64,000 bases of DNA from [Actinomadura] parvosata subsp. kistnae (GCF_900323885.1 NZ_OOHJ01000011.1:248001-312000); one strand, 5' to 3'. Positions 38,513-48,843 are shown, numbered from the stretch's first letter. A program made the numbers and translations. The notes: generated from the letters alone by a model not told the origin.

Positions 38513-39166
38513 ATGACGTACGGCCCTCAGCAACCCGCCTACAACGCCCCCTATCCGCCGCAGCAGCAGCCGTTCACCCCGCCTCCCGTCGTGCTCGACG
38601 TCGGGGCGGACGCCAAGGCCAGGGCGCTGATCGGCGGCTCGGTGTCGGGCGTGATCGGGCTGATCGCGATCTTCTCCGCGCTGACCGGGCAGACCACGGG
38701 CGGCGCCGGCGCGGGGGTCGCCGTCGGGGTGATCGGGCTGGTGTTCCTGGTCATCGGCCTGCTGCCGCTCATCGCGTGGAAGAAGGTCGGCCGCCCGCGC
38801 CGGCTCGTCTTCGACGGCTTCGGCGTGCGCTGGGACGACCCGCAGGGCAGGCCGTGGGCGGTGGCGTGGGCGGAGCTGTCGGGGGTGGGCATCTCCCGTA
38901 CGGTGCAGCGCCGTGTCAAGCTCGCCGACCACCTCGTGCGCAGGACGATGGTCAGGCTCGACCTGTTCCCCGCCGACCCGGGGTTCCGGGGGCGGCACCC
39001 GGACATGGAGCACCTGTGGGAGTTCCACACGGTCAGGAACGGTTACCGGCTGCCGCTCGGCTCCAACCCGAAGTACATCCCGGTCATCGAGCGGGCCATG
39101 CGGCAGTACCGGCCTGGGGCGTACCTGGGCATCAAGGACGAAGGCTTCATGGTCGGCCTGGTCTGA
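38513..39166 (+). CDS. Small membrane protein of unknown function
   Basis: 217 residues. A Pro/Gln/Tyr-rich start (MTYGPQQPAYNAPYPPQQQP) is followed by two membrane helices (ALIGGSVSGVIGLIAIFSAL and AVGVIGLVFLVIGLLPLIAW), then a soluble C-terminal domain of about 120 residues with RRLVFDGFGVRWDDPQGRPW, which looks like a PH-like beta domain. It is divergent from the WD40 gene. I do not recognise a named family. The 3' end runs into a short tandem repeat shared with the response regulator stop. Confidence 0.75.
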   Translation: MTYGPQQPAYNAPYPPQQQPFTPPPVVLDVGADAKARALIGGSVSGVIGLIAIFSALTGQTTGGAGAGVAVGVIGLVFLVIGLLPLIAWKKVGRPRRLVFDGFGVRWDDPQGRPWAVAWAELSGVGISRTVQRRVKLADHLVRRTMVRLDLFPADPGFRGRHPDMEHLWEFHTVRNGYRLPLGSNPKYIPVIERAMRQYRPGAYLGIKDEGFMVGLV

Positions 39167-39218
39167 AACCCGGCCTGGTCTGAAGCCCCGGCGTGGTCCG
39201 AAACCCGGCGTGGTCACT
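39155..39218. repeat. 17-18 bp tandem repeat over two convergent stop codons
   Basis: CGGCCTGGTCTGAAACC-like units start near 39155, 39172, 39190 and 39207, with small changes. The array covers the TGA of the membrane protein and reaches the stop of the convergent response regulator, the same arrangement as the 17-bp array at 6808. Confidence 0.8.
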
Positions 39219-39909
39219 TCTCTCCGGGCGTGACCAGGCCCGTCTCGTAGGCGACGACGACCGCCTGGGCGCGGTCGCGCAGGGCGAGCTTGGTGAAGAT
39301 GCGGGCCACGTGCGTCTTCACGGTCGCCTCGCTGAGCGTCAGCGCGTACGCCAGCTCCGCGTTCGACAGGCCCTTGCCCATGAGGGTCAGCACCTCCAGC
39401 TCGCGCGGCGTCAGCGTCGCCAGGTCCGTGTGCGCGCGGGAGGACGGCGGCCCGGGCACGCGGTCGGCGGCGGCGAACCGCTCGACCAGGCGCCGGGTGA
39501 TCGAGGGGGCCAGGAGCGCGTCGCCGGTGCCGACCAGGCGGACCGCGGCGGCCAGGTGCTCGGGGGTGACGTCCTTGAGCAGGAAGCCGCTGGCGCCGAG
39601 TGCCAGGGCGGCGTAGACGTACCGGTCGAGGTCGAACGTGGTCAGCATGATCACCCGGCAGTGCGCGTCATGGACGAGCAGGCGGCGGGTCGCCTCCAGG
39701 CCGTCCGTGCGGGGCATGCGGATGTCCATCAGCACCACGTCGGGGGCGAGCCTGAGCGCCTCGGCCACCGCCTGCTCGCCGTCGGCGGCCTCGCCGGCCA
39801 CGTCGATCCCGCGCGCGGTCAGTATGAGCCGGAAACCCACGCGGACCAGCTCCTGGTCGTCGGCGATCAGCACGCGGGGCGGTGTGCGCTCCGCACCGGC
39901 CGGGTTCAC
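39214..39909 (-). CDS. NarL/FixJ-type response regulator
   Basis: 231 residues with receiver motifs VLIADDQELVRVGFR, phospho-Asp in VVLMDIRMPRTDG and GFLLKDV, and a LuxR HTH (LTPRELEVLTLMGKGLSNAELAYALTLSEATVKTH-like). The GTG at 39909 overlaps the kinase stop (GTGA). It is the second such kinase/regulator pair in the window. The divergent MacB-like exporter at 40859-43901 is the likely target. Confidence 0.92.
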   Translation of the reverse strand: MNPAGAERTPPRVLIADDQELVRVGFRLILTARGIDVAGEAADGEQAVAEALRLAPDVVLMDIRMPRTDGLEATRRLLVHDAHCRVIMLTTFDLDRYVYAALALGASGFLLKDVTPEHLAAAVRLVGTGDALLAPSITRRLVERFAAADRVPGPPSSRAHTDLATLTPRELEVLTLMGKGLSNAELAYALTLSEATVKTHVARIFTKLALRDRAQAVVVAYETGLVTPGEK

Positions 39910-40730
39910 GGGCGCTCCAGGGGGATCCTGGCGCGTACCCGGTAGCCGCCGCCGAGCCGGCGCCGCGCGTCGAGGTCGCCGCCGTACACCGCGACCCGCT
40001 CGCGCAGCCCCAGCAGCCCGCGCCCGGCCCCGCCGGCCGGCCGCTCGCCGTCCGGCGGCCGGCGGGCGGTGCCGGTGAGCACGCTGGGCCCGCTGTTGAG
40101 CACCTCCACGCGCAGGTACTGGTCGGTGTAGCGGACACTCACCTCGGCCTTCGCCCCGTCGCCGTGCTTGAGCGCGTTCGTCAGCGCCTCCTGGACGATC
40201 CGGTACGCGGTCACGTCGATCCCGGCGGGCACCGGCCGCGGCTCGCCGGAGACCCGCACCTCCACGGGCAGCCCGGCGAACGCGATCCGGTCGGCGAGCG
40301 CGCCGAGCTGCCCCAGCCCGGGCTGCGGCGCCAGCTCGGCGCCGTCGTCCCGGTCGTCGCCGTCGGGCGCGGGCGCGAGCAGCCCCAGCAGGTGGCGCAG
40401 CTCGGTCATGGCGTCGCGGCCGGCCGCCTCGACGGCCCGCAGCGCGGTCTCGGCCGTGCCCGGCATCGTGGGCAGCACCTCCCTGGCGGCCCCGGCCTGC
40501 ACCACCATGAGGCTGACGTTGTGGCTGACGATGTCGTGCAGCTCCGCGGCGATGCGGGCGCGCTCGGCGTCCACGGCGGCGCGCGCGGCCCGCTCGCGCT
40601 CGCGTTCCAGCAGCCGTCCCTGCTCGGCCAGCGCGGCCCGGTAGCGCCGCCGCGTGCGTACGAGAGCGACCGCCAGCAGCACCACCAGGCCGCAAGCGAG
40701 CGCCAGCGCGGCGATCGGCCATTCCCACAT
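39906..40730 (-). CDS. HisKA_3-type histidine kinase with one membrane helix
   Basis: 274 residues from ATG 40730. One N-terminal membrane helix (IAALALACGLVVLLAVALV) leads into a coiled region (LLERERERAARAAVDAERAR). The phosphoacceptor is in AAELHDIVSHNVSLMVVQAG, with N box IVQEALTNALKHG and G box GRGLLGLRERVAVYGG. Compared with relatives it lacks a multi-helix sensor. An in-frame ATG at 40787 would add 19 residues with no clear gain. It partners the coupled regulator downstream. Confidence 0.9.
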   Translation of the reverse strand: MWEWPIAALALACGLVVLLAVALVRTRRRYRAALAEQGRLLERERERAARAAVDAERARIAAELHDIVSHNVSLMVVQAGAAREVLPTMPGTAETALRAVEAAGRDAMTELRHLLGLLAPAPDGDDRDDGAELAPQPGLGQLGALADRIAFAGLPVEVRVSGEPRPVPAGIDVTAYRIVQEALTNALKHGDGAKAEVSVRYTDQYLRVEVLNSGPSVLTGTARRPPDGERPAGGAGRGLLGLRERVAVYGGDLDARRRLGGGYRVRARIPLERP

Positions 40731-40858
40731 CCGATCATCTTCGCGCGGCGCGCCGCGATCGGCATCCTCCTGCGGCCCTACATCCACGGGATGACGGCCG
40801 CCCCGGTTACATCCCCGGCGGGATGCGCCCCCGTCGCCGCGCGATCTAGCTTCGAGCC

Positions 40859-41599
40859 ATGAACACTCAACGGCACGTCGTGCGGCTCGGCGACGTCCAC
40901 AAGGAGTACGGCGCGACCAGGGCGCTGGACGGCGTCTCGCTGGACGTCCGCGCGGGCGACGCCGTCGCCGTGATGGGGCCGTCGGGCTGCGGCAAGTCCA
41001 CGCTGCTCAACATGATCGCCGGCCTCGACCGTCCGACGCGGGGCACGGTCGAGGTGGCCGGCCAGGACCTCGGGGCGATGAACGAGACGGAGCTGGCGTT
41101 GTTCCGCCGCCGCCACATCGGCATGATCTTCCAGTTCTTCAACCTCATCGAGGACCTGCCGGCCCTGGACAACGCGGCGCTGGCCGCCCAGCTCACCGGC
41201 ACGCCGGCGCGGCAGGCGCGGGACCGGGCGGCGGAGCTGTTCGAGGAGCTGGGCATCGCCGGGCGCAAGGACGCCTACCCGGCGGTGCTGAGCGGCGGCG
41301 AGCGGCAGCGGGTCGCCGTGGCCAGGGCCCTGATGAACCGTCCCGCGCTGCTGCTGGCCGACGAGCCGACGGGGGCGCTCGACAGCCGTTCCGGCGAGCA
41401 GGTGATGGACCTGCTGATCGACCTCAACCAGATCGGGCAGACGCTGCTGATCGTCACGCACGATCCCGGCCTGGCCGCCCGGTGCGCCAGCCGCACGGTC
41501 GAGCTGGGCGACGGGCGCGTGGTGGCGGAGCACGGCCTGTCCGAGCACGGCCTGTCCGAGCACGGCCTGCCTGAACACAGCCCGGAGCGGGCGTCGTGA
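40859..41599 (+). CDS. MacB/LolD-type ABC ATPase
   Basis: 246 residues. Walker A MGPSGCGKSTLLNMI, IGMIFQFFNLIEDL, signature LSGGERQRVAVARALM, Walker B LLLADEPTGALD and switch His VTHDPGLA match ATPases that drive FtsX-like permeases (type VII ABC, mechanotransmission). The C-terminus carries EHGLS repeats from a 15-bp tandem repeat. Its stop overlaps the GTG of the permease gene (GTGA). Divergent from a kinase/regulator pair, a common layout for antibiotic-peptide sensing and detoxification modules. Confidence 0.93.
   Translation: MNTQRHVVRLGDVHKEYGATRALDGVSLDVRAGDAVAVMGPSGCGKSTLLNMIAGLDRPTRGTVEVAGQDLGAMNETELALFRRRHIGMIFQFFNLIEDLPALDNAALAAQLTGTPARQARDRAAELFEELGIAGRKDAYPAVLSGGERQRVAVARALMNRPALLLADEPTGALDSRSGEQVMDLLIDLNQIGQTLLIVTHDPGLAARCASRTVELGDGRVVAEHGLSEHGLSEHGLPEHSPERAS
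41527..41579. repeat. 15-bp tandem repeat at the ATPase C-terminus
   Basis: GAGCACGGCCTGTCC repeats at 41527, 41542 and 41557 with a partial copy at 41572, encoding EHGLS units immediately before the GTGA junction with the permease gene. Confidence 0.92.
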
Positions 41600-43901
41600 G
41601 GCCGGGTGCGGGAGCCGTGTGGCGGGCCTCGCGGGCGGCGGTGCGGCGGCGCGGGGTGCAGACGTTCGTGCTCGGGGTCGTCGTGTTCTGCTCGACGGTG
41701 GCGATCGTGGTGGCGCTGGGCCTGCTGGAGAGCGTGTCGGCGCCGTTCGAGCGGGCCTTCGAGGGGCAGCGGGGCGCGCACGTCGTGGCCTCGTACGACC
41801 CGCTCAAGGCACCACCGGCGGCGCTCGCGGCGAGCAACGAGGGGGTCGAGGCGGCGGCGGGGCCGTTCGCGCAGGCCACCGTCACGATCCCCGAGACGTT
41901 CGAGCACCTGCCGCCGGGCCCGCTCACCGTCGTCGGCCGCCCCTCGCCCGCGGGCCCGGTGGACCGGCTGGACCTCTGGGCGGGCCGCTGGGCCGCCGCC
42001 CCGGGTGAGATCGTGCTGGACCGGCCCCCGAACGCGTTCTTCTCCTACCTCCTCGGGGTGCGGTTCACGGTGCGGGAGGGGCAGGCGTTCACGGTGGTCG
42101 GCCTGGCCTCCAGCGTGAGCAGGAGCTCCGAGGCGTGGGTGACGCCGGGTCAGGCCGCCACGCTGCGCCCGTCCGCGACGCAGATGCTCTACCGGCTGGC
42201 CGCCGCCGCGACCGACGCCGAGGTGCGCGCGGGCGCGGCCGCGATCGCGGCGGGCCTGCCGGGCGGGGCGCTGCTGGGCTTCCAGTCGTATCTCACGGTC
42301 AAGCGCGACGCGGGCCGCGAGGTCGCGGCCTTCCTGCCGTTCCTGACCGCGTTCGGGGTGCTCGGCCTGGTGGTGGCGGTCCTCATCGTGGTGAACGTGG
42401 TGAGCGGCGCGGTCGTGGCGGGGTTCCGGCACATCGGGCTGCTCAAGGCCCTGGGGTTCACCCCGGGCCAGGTGGTCGCCGTCTACCTGACGATGGTCCT
42501 GGTCCCGGCGGTCGCCGGGGCCGCGCTCGGCACCGCGGCGGGGGCCGCCGCCGCCCGGCCGTTGCTGAACGGCGTGGGACAGGGCCTGTTCACCGTCGTG
42601 GTGAGCCCCTGGGTGTACGCGGCGACGCTCGCCGGCATGCCGGCCGTGGCCGTGCTCGCGGCGCTGGTGCCCGCGCTGCGCGCGCACCGGGTGAGCGCCG
42701 CCCGGGCGATCAGCGCGGGCGCGCCTCCCGGGCGGGGGCGGGGGCTGCGGGTGCAGCGGCTGCTCGCGGGGCGCCGCTGCCGCGCCCGGTCAGTCTCGGG
42801 CTGGGCCTGCCGTTCGGGCGGCCCGGCCGCGCCGCGCTCACGCTGGCGGCGGTGGTGCTCGGCGCGGCCACGGTGACGCTGGCGGCGGGCCTGTCCATGA
42901 CGATGACCGCGTACGGCGCGGCCGCCCAGCGCGTCGGGTACGTGCACACGGTGGTCCACGCCGGCCAGGCCCGCAACCACCAGACGCCGCCCCGGCACGG
43001 CGACGCGGAGATCGAGGCGCTGCTGCGCGGCCTGCCCGGAACCGTGCACGTGACCGCCGACGCGTGGGTCAACCTGCACCTGGCGGGCCATCCGCAGCCG
43101 ATCCAGGGCAGGTTCCTGCGGGGCGACTCGGGCACGCTGGGCGAGACGGTCGTCGAGGGCCGCTGGCTGCGCGGGCCGGGAGAGGTCGTGGCGCCGTCGG
43201 CGTTCCTGGCCAAGCGCGGCCTGGAGGTCGGCGACCGGCTCACGCTGTCCATGGGCCGCGGCCGGGCGGAGGCGACGGTCGTCGGCGCCACCATGGACGG
43301 CGCCGCCGACCTCGTCCAGGCCGACTGGAGCACGCTGACGGCGCTCGTGCCCGGGCAGCGGGCCACCCAGTACGAGGTCCGCCTCGCCCCCGGCACCGAC
43401 GTCGCCGCCTACCACGCCGCCGTCCGGGCGGCCGACCCGGGCCTGTACCCGGCCGCCAAGTCGGCGACGGACCGCACGACGGTGGCCGTCATCGGCTTCG
43501 CGTCCCTGCTCACCCTGCTGCTGGGCACGGTGTCGGCGCTGGGCGTGTTCAACACGGTCGTGCTCGACGCCAGGGAGCGGCGGCGCGACATCGGCGTGCT
43601 GAAGTCCATCGGGATGACGCCGCGCCAGGTCACGGCCATGATGGTGACGTCGATGGCGGCGCTCGGCGCGGCCGGCGGGCTGCTCGGCATCCCCGTCGGC
43701 GTGGCCGCGCACCGGCTCGTCGTCCCGGCCATGGCCGACGCCGCCGGTCTGGCGCTGCCGGCGTTCATGGTGGACGTGTGGCGGGGGCCGCTGCTCGCGC
43801 TGCTCACGCTGGCAGGGGTGGTGATCGCGGTGCTGGGCGCGTTCGTCCCGGCCCGGTCGGCGGCGCGGGTCACGATCGCGGCCGTGCTGCACCATGAGTG
43901 A
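41596..43901 (+). CDS. FtsX-like ABC permease, apparent frameshift
   Basis: About 768 residues after bridging, with the duplicated FtsX layout. The first membrane helix (TFVLGVVVFCSTVAIVVALGLL) precedes a large extracellular domain (about residues 50 to 240) and three helices (FLTAFGVLGLVVAVLIVVNVV). A second helix plus extracellular domain and three-helix set follows (IGFASLLTLLLGTVSALGVF), ending ARVTIAAVLHHE. The frame breaks at the G run 42768-42771; one added G restores LLAGAPLPRPVSLGLGLPFG. GTG 41596 overlaps the ATPase stop. It couples ATP hydrolysis to extracytoplasmic substrate handling. Confidence 0.88.
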
Positions 43902-43992
43902 TCCGGGGGTGGACGGCCGCCCCCGGCCGGTGGACGCTGATCGTACGGCCGGCGCGACACCGCGCCCCCGATCGCACATCCGAGGAGGAAGC

Positions 43993-45114
43993 ATGCCCGC
44001 GACACCCCATGCCGAGCACGTTGGCAGCCTCCTGCGCCCGCCCGAGCTGCTGGAGGCCCGGCAGGCGCGCGAGCGCGGCGAGATCGGCGCCGACAAGCTG
44101 GCCGAGCTGGAGGACGCCGCCGCGCTCGCCGCGATCGAGCTGCAGCGCCAGGCCGGGATGGAGGTGTTCACCGACGGGGAGATGCGGCGCAAGACGTGGC
44201 TCGCGGGGCTGCTGGAGTCGCTGGACGGCGTGACGCCCGTCCCGCTGCCGTCCACCGAGTGGTGGCGCGGCGACGGCGAGCCCGTGCCGCCGGAGGAGAC
44301 GAGCTGGGACATGGTCGTCGCCACCGGCAAGCTCACCCAGAAGGCGAACCTGACCTCCGTAGAGGCCGGCTTCCTGGCCCGCCACGCCCCCGGCCCGTAC
44401 AAGATCACCATGGTCAGCTCGTCCATGGGACACCTGCTCTGGCACCCCGACCTCAGCGCCGACGCCTACCCGACCCCCGCCGACCTGCTGCGCGACCTCG
44501 TCGCGCTGCGTGTCGAGGAGATCAGGCGCCTGCTGGCGCAGGGCGTGCGGTGGATCCAGCTCGACTCCCTGGCCTACGACTTCGTGATCGACCCCGGCTT
44601 CCGCGCCCGCGTCCTGGGGCCCGCGGCGCCGGACGCCGAGACCCTGCTCGACGCGGCCGTCGCCGTCGACGCCCAGCAGGTGCGCGCGGCCAAGGAGCTC
44701 GACCCGGACGTCACCGTCGCCCTGCACCTGTGCCGCGGCAACAACCGCAGCGCGTGGGCCGCCAAGGGCGCTTACGACCCGGTGGCGGAGCGGCTGTTCG
44801 GCGAGGTGCCGGTCGACCGGTTCCTGCTGGAGTACGACACGGAGCGGGCCGGCGGGTTCGAGCCGCTGCGGTTCGTCCCCCAGGGCACGGTCGTCGTGCT
44901 CGGGCTCGTCTCCTCCAAGGTGCCGGCCCTGGAGTCGCAGGACGAGCTGCGCCGCCGCATCGACGAGGCCGCCAAGTACGTCCCCATGGAGAACCTCGCC
45001 ATCAGCCCGCAGTGCGGCTTCGCCTCCACCTCCCGAGGCAACCTGCTCACCGTGGACGAGGAGCGGCGCAAGCTGGAGCTGGTGGTCGAGACGGCCCGCC
45101 TCGTCTGGGGGTGA
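43993..45114 (+). CDS. Cobalamin-independent methionine synthase-like protein (MetE C-terminal type)
   Basis: 373 residues, the length of the stand-alone C-terminal barrel. It starts ATPHAEHVGSLLRPPELLEA, the catalytic-domain start seen in YxjG/MetE-II proteins. The zinc site ligands are visible as LHLCRGN (His and Cys), FLLEYDTERAGGFEPL (Glu) and SPQCGFAS (Cys). These enzymes move a methyl group to homocysteine or related thiols; short forms may use donors other than polyglutamyl methylfolate. GAGGAGGA precedes ATG 43993. It stands alone, 90 bases after the permease. Confidence 0.88.
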   Translation: MPATPHAEHVGSLLRPPELLEARQARERGEIGADKLAELEDAAALAAIELQRQAGMEVFTDGEMRRKTWLAGLLESLDGVTPVPLPSTEWWRGDGEPVPPEETSWDMVVATGKLTQKANLTSVEAGFLARHAPGPYKITMVSSSMGHLLWHPDLSADAYPTPADLLRDLVALRVEEIRRLLAQGVRWIQLDSLAYDFVIDPGFRARVLGPAAPDAETLLDAAVAVDAQQVRAAKELDPDVTVALHLCRGNNRSAWAAKGAYDPVAERLFGEVPVDRFLLEYDTERAGGFEPLRFVPQGTVVVLGLVSSKVPALESQDELRRRIDEAAKYVPMENLAISPQCGFASTSRGNLLTVDEERRKLELVVETARLVWG

Positions 45115-45181
45115 GGAGCCCTCTCACCATCGGCGTCTCCGGTTCCGCTCTTGTCGGGCGGGAGCGATACATTCGGCGTCC

Positions 45182-46078
45182 ATGATGGAAACAGACGTCA
45201 TCGGCCAGGCCCTGGTGCGCGCGTTCGCGCAGCGGGGGCTCGAGGCGACCCTGCCCGATCCCTCGACGATCAGCATCAGGCTGGCCGGCGGCGCCAGCGC
45301 GAACGCCGACATCGGCTCCTGGCGCGAGCATGCCCTCAGCTACGGCCCCGCCGGGCTGGAGGAGGCCGCGGCCGCCTACGCCGAGCAGGCGGCCAAGGCG
45401 TTCGAGCGGGCGAGCGCCGACGTGCCGGAGGCCGACCTGCGGGTGCGGCTGTATCCGGAGGAGGCGCTCGGCGGCATGCTCGACGCGCTGGTGGCCAGGC
45501 GGCTGGCACCCGGGCTGGTGGAGGCCGTGGTCATCGACTACCCCGACTCGATCGCGCCGCTCGACCGCTCCCGCCTCGGCGACCTGCCGGAGGAGTCCGT
45601 CTTCGGCGGGGCGCTGGCGCGCTCGATCGACGACGAGCCGCACTACCGGGAGTCCGCGACCGTCCACGGCGTGCCCGTGACGCACGTCGGCGGCGCCCAC
45701 CGCTACGTCGGCGCGCACGTCCACGTGCTGCGCCGGCACACCGGGCAGGCGCCGCGCGGGGCGCTGGTGTCGTTCCCGCTGCCCGAGTACATGCTGGTGC
45801 ACGAGATCGGCGACGTGCACCTGTTCGCCGCGATGGAGGCGCTGCAGGAGCTGTCGCAGCGGCTCTTCGAGTCCGGCGACAAGCCGATCAGCCCGCGGCT
45901 CTACTGGTGGCGGCCGGGCGCTTACGAGGAGCAGCCCCACCCGCAGGCCCTGCACGGCCCGCTCCTGCCGGACCTGCGGCCGGTCGGCATCCGGATCGAC
46001 CACCGGGAGAAGAGCGTCTCCTTCCTGACCGAAGACACCAATGAGCTGGTGGAGCTGTGGATGCGCGACCACGAGTGA
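45182..46078 (+). CDS. Conserved-looking soluble protein of unknown function
   Basis: 298 residues starting MMETDVIGQALVRAFAQRGLEAT, with no signal peptide or membrane helix. It has an Ala/Glu-rich helical part (EEAAAAYAEQAAKAFERASAD) and mixed strands such as VTHVGGAHRYVGAHVHVLRRH and RGALVSFPLPEYMLVHEIG. The overall look suggests a folded cytoplasmic protein rather than an artefact, but I do not recognise the family. Tandem ATGs at 45182/45185 give the start. No operon partner is evident. Confidence 0.7.
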   Translation: MMETDVIGQALVRAFAQRGLEATLPDPSTISIRLAGGASANADIGSWREHALSYGPAGLEEAAAAYAEQAAKAFERASADVPEADLRVRLYPEEALGGMLDALVARRLAPGLVEAVVIDYPDSIAPLDRSRLGDLPEESVFGGALARSIDDEPHYRESATVHGVPVTHVGGAHRYVGAHVHVLRRHTGQAPRGALVSFPLPEYMLVHEIGDVHLFAAMEALQELSQRLFESGDKPISPRLYWWRPGAYEEQPHPQALHGPLLPDLRPVGIRIDHREKSVSFLTEDTNELVELWMRDHE

Positions 46079-46120
46079 CGCGCCGTTCATGGTCGAGACC
46101 CGCGGGCTGAGCGGGGGCGG

Positions 46121-47509
46121 CTACGACGGCACGTCGGCGGTGCCGAACCGGGCCAGAACCTTCCTCCCGTCCGTCACCACGATCGTGGTGTCGTCGTCGC
46201 CCTGGACGAAGGCGAGCTCGTCGTCCCCGTCACCGTCGTAGTCCCCGGCCGCCAGCGGCGTGGCCGCCCCCAGGCCGCCGACCTCCGTACCGGCCTGAAG
46301 ACCGTCGGGGCCGCCCCGGAAGACCTTGGGGGCGGTCGCCTGCCGCGACGACACCCGGCCGCCATCGCGGCCAGAGGCGCGACCGCCGCCATCGCCGCCG
46401 GGGACGGGGTCGGCGCGGCCGAAGGCGAGGTCGTCGTGGCCGTCGCCGTCGAAGTCGCCGGCGACCGCCGCGCCCGAGGAGCCCTTGAAGGCCGCCTGCC
46501 GGCCGTTGCCGTAGTAGACGGTCAGCGTGCGATCGACCGACGGCGGTTCGGTCTCGTAGCCGGGCTCGTCGTTGCGGCTGCCGTCGTCGCCGACCGCGAC
46601 GTCCCTGGCGCCGTCGCCGTCGAAGTCGCCGAACGCGACCGCCATGCCCGGGTTGAGCTTCCGCCCCGTCCGCGCCAGGCCGTCCGGGCCGGCGGTGAGC
46701 AGCACGCCGCTGGTCTGCTCGCCGTCGTCGCCCTGGTGGACGATCAGCGCGGTGGGGCGGCGGCCGTCGATGTCGTCGGCGGTCATCCTCCAGAAGTCCG
46801 CGCCGGTCGGCGACGGGCGGGCCTCGCTCCTGGCGGCGGCGCCCTGCCGGGTGAACGGCCCGTACAGGAGGGTCAGGTCGGAGGCGAGCCCGCCCTGCTT
46901 CGGCGGGGTGGCCACCGCGAGATCGGCGGCGCCGTCACCGTCGAAGTCGCCCGCGACGGCCCGGTAGCTCGCCGGCCCGCTCGCCACGGGCAAACGTACC
47001 GGGGTGGGGCGCGTCCTGGCCGCGACCCCGCCGGGGCCGCCCCACAGGAGGTACGGGCCCTGCACCTGCTCCGGGCCCTGCGGCGCCCCATAGCCGAGGA
47101 CGTCGCCGTAACCGTCGCCGTCGAAGTCGGCCCTGGTGCCGCCGCCGAGCGACCACGAGGTGAACGTCTCGGGCGGCACGACCACGCCCTTCGCCGGGAC
47201 GAGCCCCCGTGACGAGCCTGGGACGATCGCGAGACGCCGGGCATCCGCGGGGCCGAACTCAGCCACCAGGTCCGCGTAACCGTCGCCGTTGACGTCGTCG
47301 GCCAGCCCGGCCCGGGTCGTCCCGGAGCCGGCGGTGGGCGACGCGGCCGGGCTCCGGGTGCGCGGCGACGTACCAGAACCAGTGCCGGTGCCGGTGCCGG
47401 TGCTTGTGCTTGTGCTGGGCGAGGCGGCAGGGCCCGCCGGGCGTGGCTGACCGCCACAGGCCGCGAGCGTCACGACCGCCACCGCCAGGATCATCGCCTT
47501 CCGGCCCAC
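46121..47509 (-). CDS. FG-GAP/VCBS-repeat lipoprotein
   Basis: About 462 residues from GTG 47509. The signal KAMILAVAVVTLAAC has a lipobox, followed by a Ser/Thr/Gly/Pro linker (an STSTGTGTG run from a short repeat near 47380-47415). The rest is at least six FG-GAP repeats carrying calcium-loop signatures such as DVNGDGYADL, DFDGDGYGDV, DFDGDGAADLAV and DYDGDGDDEL. These form an integrin-alpha-like beta propeller on the cell surface. The ligand is unknown. Longer upstream starts (to 47683) add no recognisable sequence. Confidence 0.85.
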   Translation of the reverse strand: MGRKAMILAVAVVTLAACGGQPRPAGPAASPSTSTSTGTGTGTGSGTSPRTRSPAASPTAGSGTTRAGLADDVNGDGYADLVAEFGPADARRLAIVPGSSRGLVPAKGVVVPPETFTSWSLGGGTRADFDGDGYGDVLGYGAPQGPEQVQGPYLLWGGPGGVAARTRPTPVRLPVASGPASYRAVAGDFDGDGAADLAVATPPKQGGLASDLTLLYGPFTRQGAAARSEARPSPTGADFWRMTADDIDGRRPTALIVHQGDDGEQTSGVLLTAGPDGLARTGRKLNPGMAVAFGDFDGDGARDVAVGDDGSRNDEPGYETEPPSVDRTLTVYYGNGRQAAFKGSSGAAVAGDFDGDGHDDLAFGRADPVPGGDGGGRASGRDGGRVSSRQATAPKVFRGGPDGLQAGTEVGGLGAATPLAAGDYDGDGDDELAFVQGDDDTTIVVTDGRKVLARFGTADVPS

Positions 47510-47758
47510 AACCAGCAAGCCTAAGGCAGCACCGACCACGCACCCTCCCACCCACGCCCGCGCCCCCTCGCGTCCCCGCACACTCGCTGTCACTTCCCGC
47601 ACACTCGCCCCCATGTCCCCGCACACGCGCCATCCAGTCCCCCACGAGCGCCCTCGGTCCCCGTCCGCGCTCCTCAAGTCCACCCGGCCACATTCCTCAT
47701 GTTCACGCAGGTGTGATCCTCATGTGTCGTTAAGAAAGCCCGCTTAACGTCTGCCTCT

Positions 47759-48750
47759 GTGCTGGTGCGAGAGGTCGTGGAGACGGAGCGGCGGGCGCGG
47801 CCCCGCTGGGTGTGGCGGGGGCGGCTGGCCGTCGCGGTGGCGGTGCTGTTCGCGGCGGGGACGGTGGTGCGGCTCGGCGGGCTGGAGGCGGGCGTGTTCC
47901 TGATCCCGCTGGTCTCCTTCACTCCGTACTTCGCCCTCGCCGCGCTGCTGATGCTCGGGATCGCGGCCCTGGCACGGAGCCGGGCGGCGGTCGCGATCAT
48001 GCTGGCGGTGTGCGCCTGCCTGGCGTGGTGCGTGCTGCCGCGGGCGCTCGGGAGCGGCGACGCCTCGGCGGGCGGGCGGCCGCTGCGGGTGCTGACGGCC
48101 AACCTCAACGGCGGGCGCGGCGACGCGTCGGTGATCGTCGGCCTGGCCAGGCGGCTGAACGTGGACGTGCTGAGCATCCAGGAGCTGACGTACTCGGCCG
48201 AGGACCGGCTGGCCGCCACCGGGTTGGCGACGCTGCTGCCGTACCACGTCGGGAAGGCCGACTTCCGCGGCCCGGAGGGCAGCGGCGTGTACTCCCGCTA
48301 CCCGATGACCGAGCGGACCGGCCTGTTCCAGCCGGTCGGGCACCACATGCCGGTGGTGGAGGTGGCGCTGCCCGGCGGCTCCGCCGTGGAGGCGGTGGTG
48401 GTGCACCCGGTCGCGCCCGTGCCTTCGACGGTGCCGGAGTGGGAGGCGGGGGTGGCGTCTCTGCCGCCCGCGCCTACCTCTGGCGCGCCCCGGATCCTGG
48501 CGGGCGACTTCAACGCCACGCTCGACCACGCGGTGTTCCGCCGGCTGCTGGACACCGGCTACACGGACGCGGCGGCGTCCACCGGGCAGGGCTCACCCCC
48601 ACGTGGCCGCACGGGCGCTCGCTGCCGCCGTTGGTGGCCATCGACCACGTGCTGACGGACGGGCGGGGCTCGGCGGTGGGCGTGCAGGTGCTCGACGTGC
48701 CGGGCTCCGATCACCGCGCGCTCTTCGCGGACCTGCGGGTGAAGGGCTGA
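47759..48750 (+). CDS. Membrane-anchored EEP-family phosphodiesterase, apparent frameshift
   Basis: About 330 residues after bridging. Two or three membrane helices (LAVAVAVLFAAGTVVRLGG, YFALAALLMLGIAALA, AVAIMLAVCACLAWCVL) precede an endonuclease/exonuclease/phosphatase domain with LRVLTANLNGG, VDVLSIQELT (metal Glu), ILAGDFNATLDH and the C-terminal SDHRALFADL. The frame breaks near 48590; one added base restores LTPTWPHGRSLPPLVAIDHVL with the catalytic Asp-His. The GTG at 47759 is used. These proteins hydrolyse phosphodiesters, DNA or lipids outside the membrane. Confidence 0.87.
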
Positions 48751-48843
48751 GCCGGGGCCTTTCCCTTCCAGGACGACGGGCCCGCGGATCCGCCCGTTAC
48801 CGGATGAGCCGTACCAGAAAAATCGAATCCCGCGATGTCCCGT

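Noticed and set aside
46436..47212. Plus-strand ORF opposite the FG-GAP lipoprotein
   Set aside because: The sequence is the complement of the repeated Asp/Gly-rich calcium loops and has no independent coding signs.
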